From assembly GCA_024196135.1 (NCBI GenBank), contig JAMQCK010000002.1, positions 310,001 through 374,000 of the forward strand: a stretch of 64,000 nt of DNA, read 5' to 3'. This DNA comes from Pleurotus ostreatus/Saccharomyces cerevisiae fusant (taxonomy: Eukaryota > Opisthokonta). Positions 60,038 to 64,000 of the stretch are shown piece after piece. The notes beneath the pieces were generated by a model, which made no database searches, was not told where the DNA came from, and saw only the letters and a program-made list of their open reading frames with translations. The position numbers and the translations under genes are program-made. Each line of letters begins with the position of its first letter. Position 1 is the first letter of the stretch.

Positions 60038-60770
60038 ATGTCGTCCAGCGAGAGCGATCCTTTGCTCCCCATCGAGAGGCCGAGTGAAGAGCAAGAAGAT
60101 TGCTCGTCCGTTGCAATATGGCGCGAACGGGTGGGCGCTGCACTTGAAGCTCGTGCGCTACACTTGACGGTCATCTTCCTGGTGCGCAGTATTCACGTCC
60201 CCCCCTCTGCCTGGCTTAACCTTAATGACCTTCTCAGATCGTCGTTGACGCCGCCTGCTCCCTTGCCGATCTCTCTTACACCCTCCTCACCCCCGGCTGC
60301 ACGCCACCAGAAGAAGGCGCGCCCCTCTGGCTCGACGTCCTCTCCCACATCTCCTTCGTCATCACCACCCTCTTCCTCGTTGAAATCCCGCTCTCCCTCT
60401 GGGCCTTCGGCTGGAGCTACTACAACCCGTTCGGGGACTACACGCACGCCGCGTTCCACTTCTTCGATGCGGTGATCATTACGGTGACCTTCGTGCTGGA
60501 GGCGATTCTGCGCGGGAAGGAGCAGGAGCTTGCGGCGCTGCTCATCTTCCTGCGGTTGTGGAGGTTGGTGAAGTTGGTCGGGGGTGAGCAAACTCAAGCA
60601 CTTGAGTGCGTGTGCATCACTGACGAGCTGAAGGTGTTGCTGTGGGCGCAGGAGAGGTTGATGAGCCAGACCAGAAGGCACTCGACGAGGCAAAGCAAGA
60701 GCTGCAAGCCTTAAGACAAGAGAACGCCTCTTTGAGGCAACGACTATCGGCGTATGAACCGACCGAGTAA
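60038..60770 (+). CDS. Voltage-gated proton channel (Hv1-like)
   Basis: A lone voltage-sensor domain that conducts protons, usually acid extrusion at the plasma membrane. Three exons. The N-terminus MSSSESDPLLPIERPSEEQE includes a dileucine-like DPLL. S1 reads TVIFLIVVDAACSLADLSYT, with the selectivity Asp in VVD. S2 reads FVITTLFLVEIPLSLWAFGW with its acidic residue. S3 reads HAAFHFFDAVIITVTFVLEA with the Asp. S4 reads LLIFLRLWRLVKLVG. The last intron (G|GTGAGC to an AAG acceptor) restores GVAVGAGEVDEPDQKALDEA, KQELQALRQENASLRQRLSA and YEPTE, a C-terminal coiled coil as in dimeric Hv1. About 210 residues. The third S4 gating charge is Lys instead of Arg. Confidence 0.9.
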
Positions 60771-60900
60771 GGCGACGGTCACTCTGGACTACATGGATTA
60801 GAGTATCCTCTGAGCAGACAGTCTTGCTTCATCCTATACCAGCGTATACAGCATAATTTATGTGCGCAGAGGAACAGATGCTACTCATGTAACGACGTGA

Positions 60901-63788
60901 TCATACGCGCGGCTCGTGAACTACGACGTCAAGAACCGTTCTGAAGAGACTGGTCAGCTCGGAATCCAGCAAGCCTGGTGGGGAACATACCTGAGATTCA
61001 CTTTTGCGCCTGTCTCTGCGTCAGTGAGCGTCAGAGCGTCGATGCAATGCACGCCAGCAGATACTGCCATGAAGTCCATCCGTACGCTCTGGCACGTCGA
61101 TGGGAGGAGCGGCCTGTGTTCATGTCGTCAGCCCTTTCCTCACCATCACAGCTCGGTCCACTCACCCTACCCGTACCCGATTATCCAACGGCAGCACGCC
61201 CACATCCGTCGCCTCCCGCCTCTTCCTCCTCCCCGTCCTGTCAAAGAACGGGCAGCTCACGTCGAACCGCCTCACCGCATCCCCGCGGTTAAAGATGAAG
61301 ATATCTAATGTGAAGCTGTCCAGAGGGTAGATCACCGGCACCTTTGCATTCCCCGCTGGTCGCAAAAGCCCCACAGAAACCACCACAGCACCCAAGTCCG
61401 ACGTTTCCTGCTGTAATATGGGCGTCCCAGGCGTCGCGAAAGCCCCAGTCACGACAGGTCCTGGCGTACGAGGGCTATCCGGCAAGCCACGCTCGCGACG
61501 TATCTCGACGCTCGGCGCAAGCCCAGTCGGTGCCTGCGCAGACGAGTACGTCGTCGCAGTTGGTGTCCTTGGGAAAGGTACACCGTCTGGTGCGAAGGGA
61601 GGGTAGGCAGGCGTCGGTGGCACGGGTGGACCTGCGTCTGGCGGGTTCGTGTCCGAGCTCGCATTCGACATGATAGAAGCACGCTTCTGCGCCTGAGCAA
61701 AGTACGAGCCACCGGATCCGCCAGGCAAGGGCGAGCCACCCGGCATAGGTGAGGGTGGGAGGTCAAATGTGGTGGGGGTCAAGGGAATTTGAGCGGATAT
61801 GGCGACGGAGGGATGGACATGACGCGGAGTGCCCGGTGGTAGAGGTGGTACAGGCGGTGGCGGCGTACTGCTGAGCATCGACGCACGGAAGCCTAGGCTC
61901 GATAATGGTCGACGACCACCCAGTATTGAGGGCATGGTATGTCTCTTCGGACCGGGTACGCTCGGCGGAGAGAAGGACGGGTTGTGTATGTGAGGTGTTG
62001 ATTGTCGCTTGTTCGTGAGCATGCCTGGAGAAGCCCCCGGGAACGGTGAGGCAGGTTCAGGCAGAACACTGGTGTTGATCGCCGAGTTGCGTCGACTTCG
62101 CGGTGGCTGAGGCGTGTTGGGTGCCGGCGTGCGGACATCAGGTTCAGGTAGACGGTTCGGGTGCACAGTGAGATCTAGCAGACAGTTCCATTTTGAGGAG
62201 AACGTCTTGGTCGGGTAGGTGGTATCCGCATCTGGCGACAAGATATATGGCTTCCCGTGTATGTTAATAGACACTGCGCGCGTGAGCCCACCCATCGAGC
62301 TACGGCGGTCCGCCCCAGCCAAAGGTGCATCATCATCGAAAGGGCTGCGCAGGAAGGACACAGCGTAGATGAGGTTCCACTGCTCATTCTCGCCAACCTT
62401 GACTGGGAACATTTCGCGCCGCTCGCCTTCAGGTTTGAAGAAGTCGTCGCCCCAGCCGACAAGTGCCGCCGTCGCGTCTGCCTGACCGTCGAGCGAGCCG
62501 GACGCCGAAGAGATCTTAACGTCGACTTTCTCCACTGCAAAGCCCACACCTCGCCCAGCTTCTCCAGAATTCTCGACCTCAATGCACAGCACGACAGTGC
62601 GCTCGTCATTCCCAGCTGCAAGCTGATCGTCGCCATCGTCTCCGGTGTTTACCTCCGCACCTGGCAGGACCATCGCTGGCACGAACATAGTGCGCATTCG
62701 CACACGGAACCCGCTGACGGCGTTGAGCGTGCGTCGATATGATTTGCGCAAGGTGGGCACAGAGGCGCGCGTAGCAGCGAGTGGTGAGGGCAGAGCAGAA
62801 GACGGGCTGGATGGAGGTTGAGGGAGACCGAATAGGGATTGCCTTGACTGCCGACCAAGTCGCGTGGAGGGGAGGACAAGGTCGGACGCGTCAGCGAACG
62901 CAGGATCCGCCATCAAGCCCTCGAGGAGGTTCGCCTCCTTTAGCCCGTTCACGCCGTCGACTTCTGGTATCGCAGGCTGCGTGCCATTCGCAGTGACAGG
63001 GGTGACGGGCGCCGTACTAGCAGGCGTCACCGCAAGCTTGGACTTGATGTAGACGGACAAGGGATTCCTCGCTTGTGCAGTGATCGCGCGGTCGCGCAGC
63101 GTCGCCGACGCGGTGAGGCAGAGTAGCGGGTCTGGGTAGCTCAGGCGCAGGTATGCTGGGGGTATGCGTTAGCCCCCCATCGACCACAGCACAGAATGCA
63201 CTGACATACTGTGAGCGAGACGCGGTATAGCGCCAGCCATACGTTCTCCTCCGCCGCCCAGAGCAGCGCGAACGTGTCGTCCTCCGCCTGTCCCCAGATC
63301 GTCGAGAATACCACCGTCCCCTCTGCACGCAAGTACCGCCTATCCTGATCGGGCGCAGACGGCGTCGGGTTCGGCGTCGCAGGAGGGAAGATAGACGGAT
63401 GGTGGCTCGCCCTCCTTGGCGGCGGCATAAGCGACGTTCCTCGCGGGGAGACCATGTCCTGGTAGTTGGGATTCGGCGGCGGCGCAGGCTGCACCGGTAT
63501 GGGGTTGATGTACGCCGCCTCGAGCGCGATCTGGACGTGCGAGAGGAATGCGAGGAGCTCTGCTGGCGGGTGCTCTGGGTCGGGAGGGGAGTCTGGGGTG
63601 GGGTGCTCGACGCGCACGGTGACGAACGCGTCGAGCTTCTCGTCGAAGAACGCCCGGTCGCGGTCGGTGCCGGGGGACTTGAGTCTCGCTAGCCATTCTT
63701 CTGGTGGGTCTGTCGGAGGGAACTCGATCGAAGAGTCGGGTACGGCAACGCCGAGGACGCTTCCTGTGAACAATTGTTCGAGCGTCAT
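60901..63788 (-). CDS. TRS65: TRAPPII complex subunit Trs65
   Basis: TRAPPII-specific subunit that acts with Trs130 in late-Golgi Rab activation. It starts MTLEQLFTGSVLGVAVPDSS. The first intron (donor GTCAGT) joins RVSLTVS to YLRLSYPDPLLCLTASATLR. The family core is SGFRVRMRTMFVPAMVLPGA, VVLCIEVENSGEAGRGVGFA, VEKVDVKISSASG, FPVKVGENEQWNLIYAVSFL, TYPTKTFSSKWNCLLDLTVH. After a Pro/Ser-rich disordered stretch the C-terminal beta domain appears: DLGAVVVSVGLLRPAGNAKV, YPLDSFTLDIFIFNRGDAVR, RFDVSCPFFD, then VRMDFMAVSAGVHCIDALTL, TDAETGAKVNLRTVLDVVVH, EPRV. About 880 residues and three introns. The start is the first ATG after the upstream stop. Confidence 0.85.
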
Positions 63789-64000
63789 GACATATCAAGG
63801 TCGTGCCAGGACGTGGGTATAGCGGAGGGGGATAAGCAATGGGGAGCTGGTGACAGTGACGGTCGAAACCAAGGACGCATGCGATACAAAGCCTGCCATT
63901 TCAGGCATTTCGCCCGCCTACCCGGGGCATTGCAACGCGGCCAGCACGTCTGCTCAAATGAAGTATTCCATCACTTTCAGAGCTGTGCGGCTTTCCATCC

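Overview
This is a gene-dense stretch of a filamentous basidiomycete nuclear genome, most likely an agaricomycete. The evidence is GC-rich DNA, short introns (mostly about 46-60 nt, GT...AG) in almost every gene, intergenic gaps often of 100-200 bp, and protein sequences of fungal type. No species can be named from the sequence alone. I see no transposon, viral insertion, CRISPR array, rRNA or secondary-metabolite cluster. The content is mainly housekeeping genes. All exon models below were read by eye from splice-site consensus, frame and family conservation.

Layout. 1-5.4 kb: a truncated hamartin-like gene, an uncharacterised Ser/Arg-rich gene, then HSP90 behind a promoter with canonical heat-shock elements. 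5.9-15.1 kb: a small ABM-domain protein, the exosome helicase MTR4, the U4/U6.U5 27K protein, an uncharacterised RRM protein, cap-binding CBC2 and the proteasome ATPase RPT3. 15.9-22.3 kb: ALG13, pyrroline-5-carboxylate reductase, NAC-alpha and an uncharacterised disordered protein. 23.2-31.2 kb: a MEF2-type MADS-box factor, a divergent protein kinase, a DUF1996 surface protein, a PPIL3-type cyclophilin and an intron-containing tRNA-Ser. 31.3-42.5 kb: TRS130, RRP3, an uncharacterised membrane protein, RFA3, TRM9, a 2OG-Fe(II) oxygenase and a tRNA-Asn. 43.8-50.6 kb: an IST1-TBC fusion, GPI15 and ALG3. 50.7-64 kb: an allantoate-permease-family transporter, ASCC2/CUE3, ARG4, a plasma-membrane syntaxin, a voltage-gated proton channel and TRS65.

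The genes share broad themes rather than forming one pathway operon. ER glycan and anchor assembly is represented by ALG13, ALG3 and GPI15. Membrane traffic is represented by TRS130 and TRS65 (both TRAPPII-specific), the IST1-TBC protein and the syntaxin. RNA work is represented by MTR4, RRP3, SNRNP27, CBC2, PPIL3 and TRM9. Proteostasis is represented by HSP90, RPT3, NAC-alpha and ASCC2. Many neighbours are head-to-head pairs sharing a promoter of about 115-400 bp.

The most interesting items are: an RPT3 intron whose 5' splice site has lost GT and which is open in frame; an IST1 domain fused to a TBC domain that appears to lack the expected catalytic glutamine; an Hv1 proton channel with Lys at the third gating-charge position; a 27-bp minisatellite inside a transporter gene; and an HSP90 ending in MEEID. 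I did not find a convincing wholly new multi-gene system.
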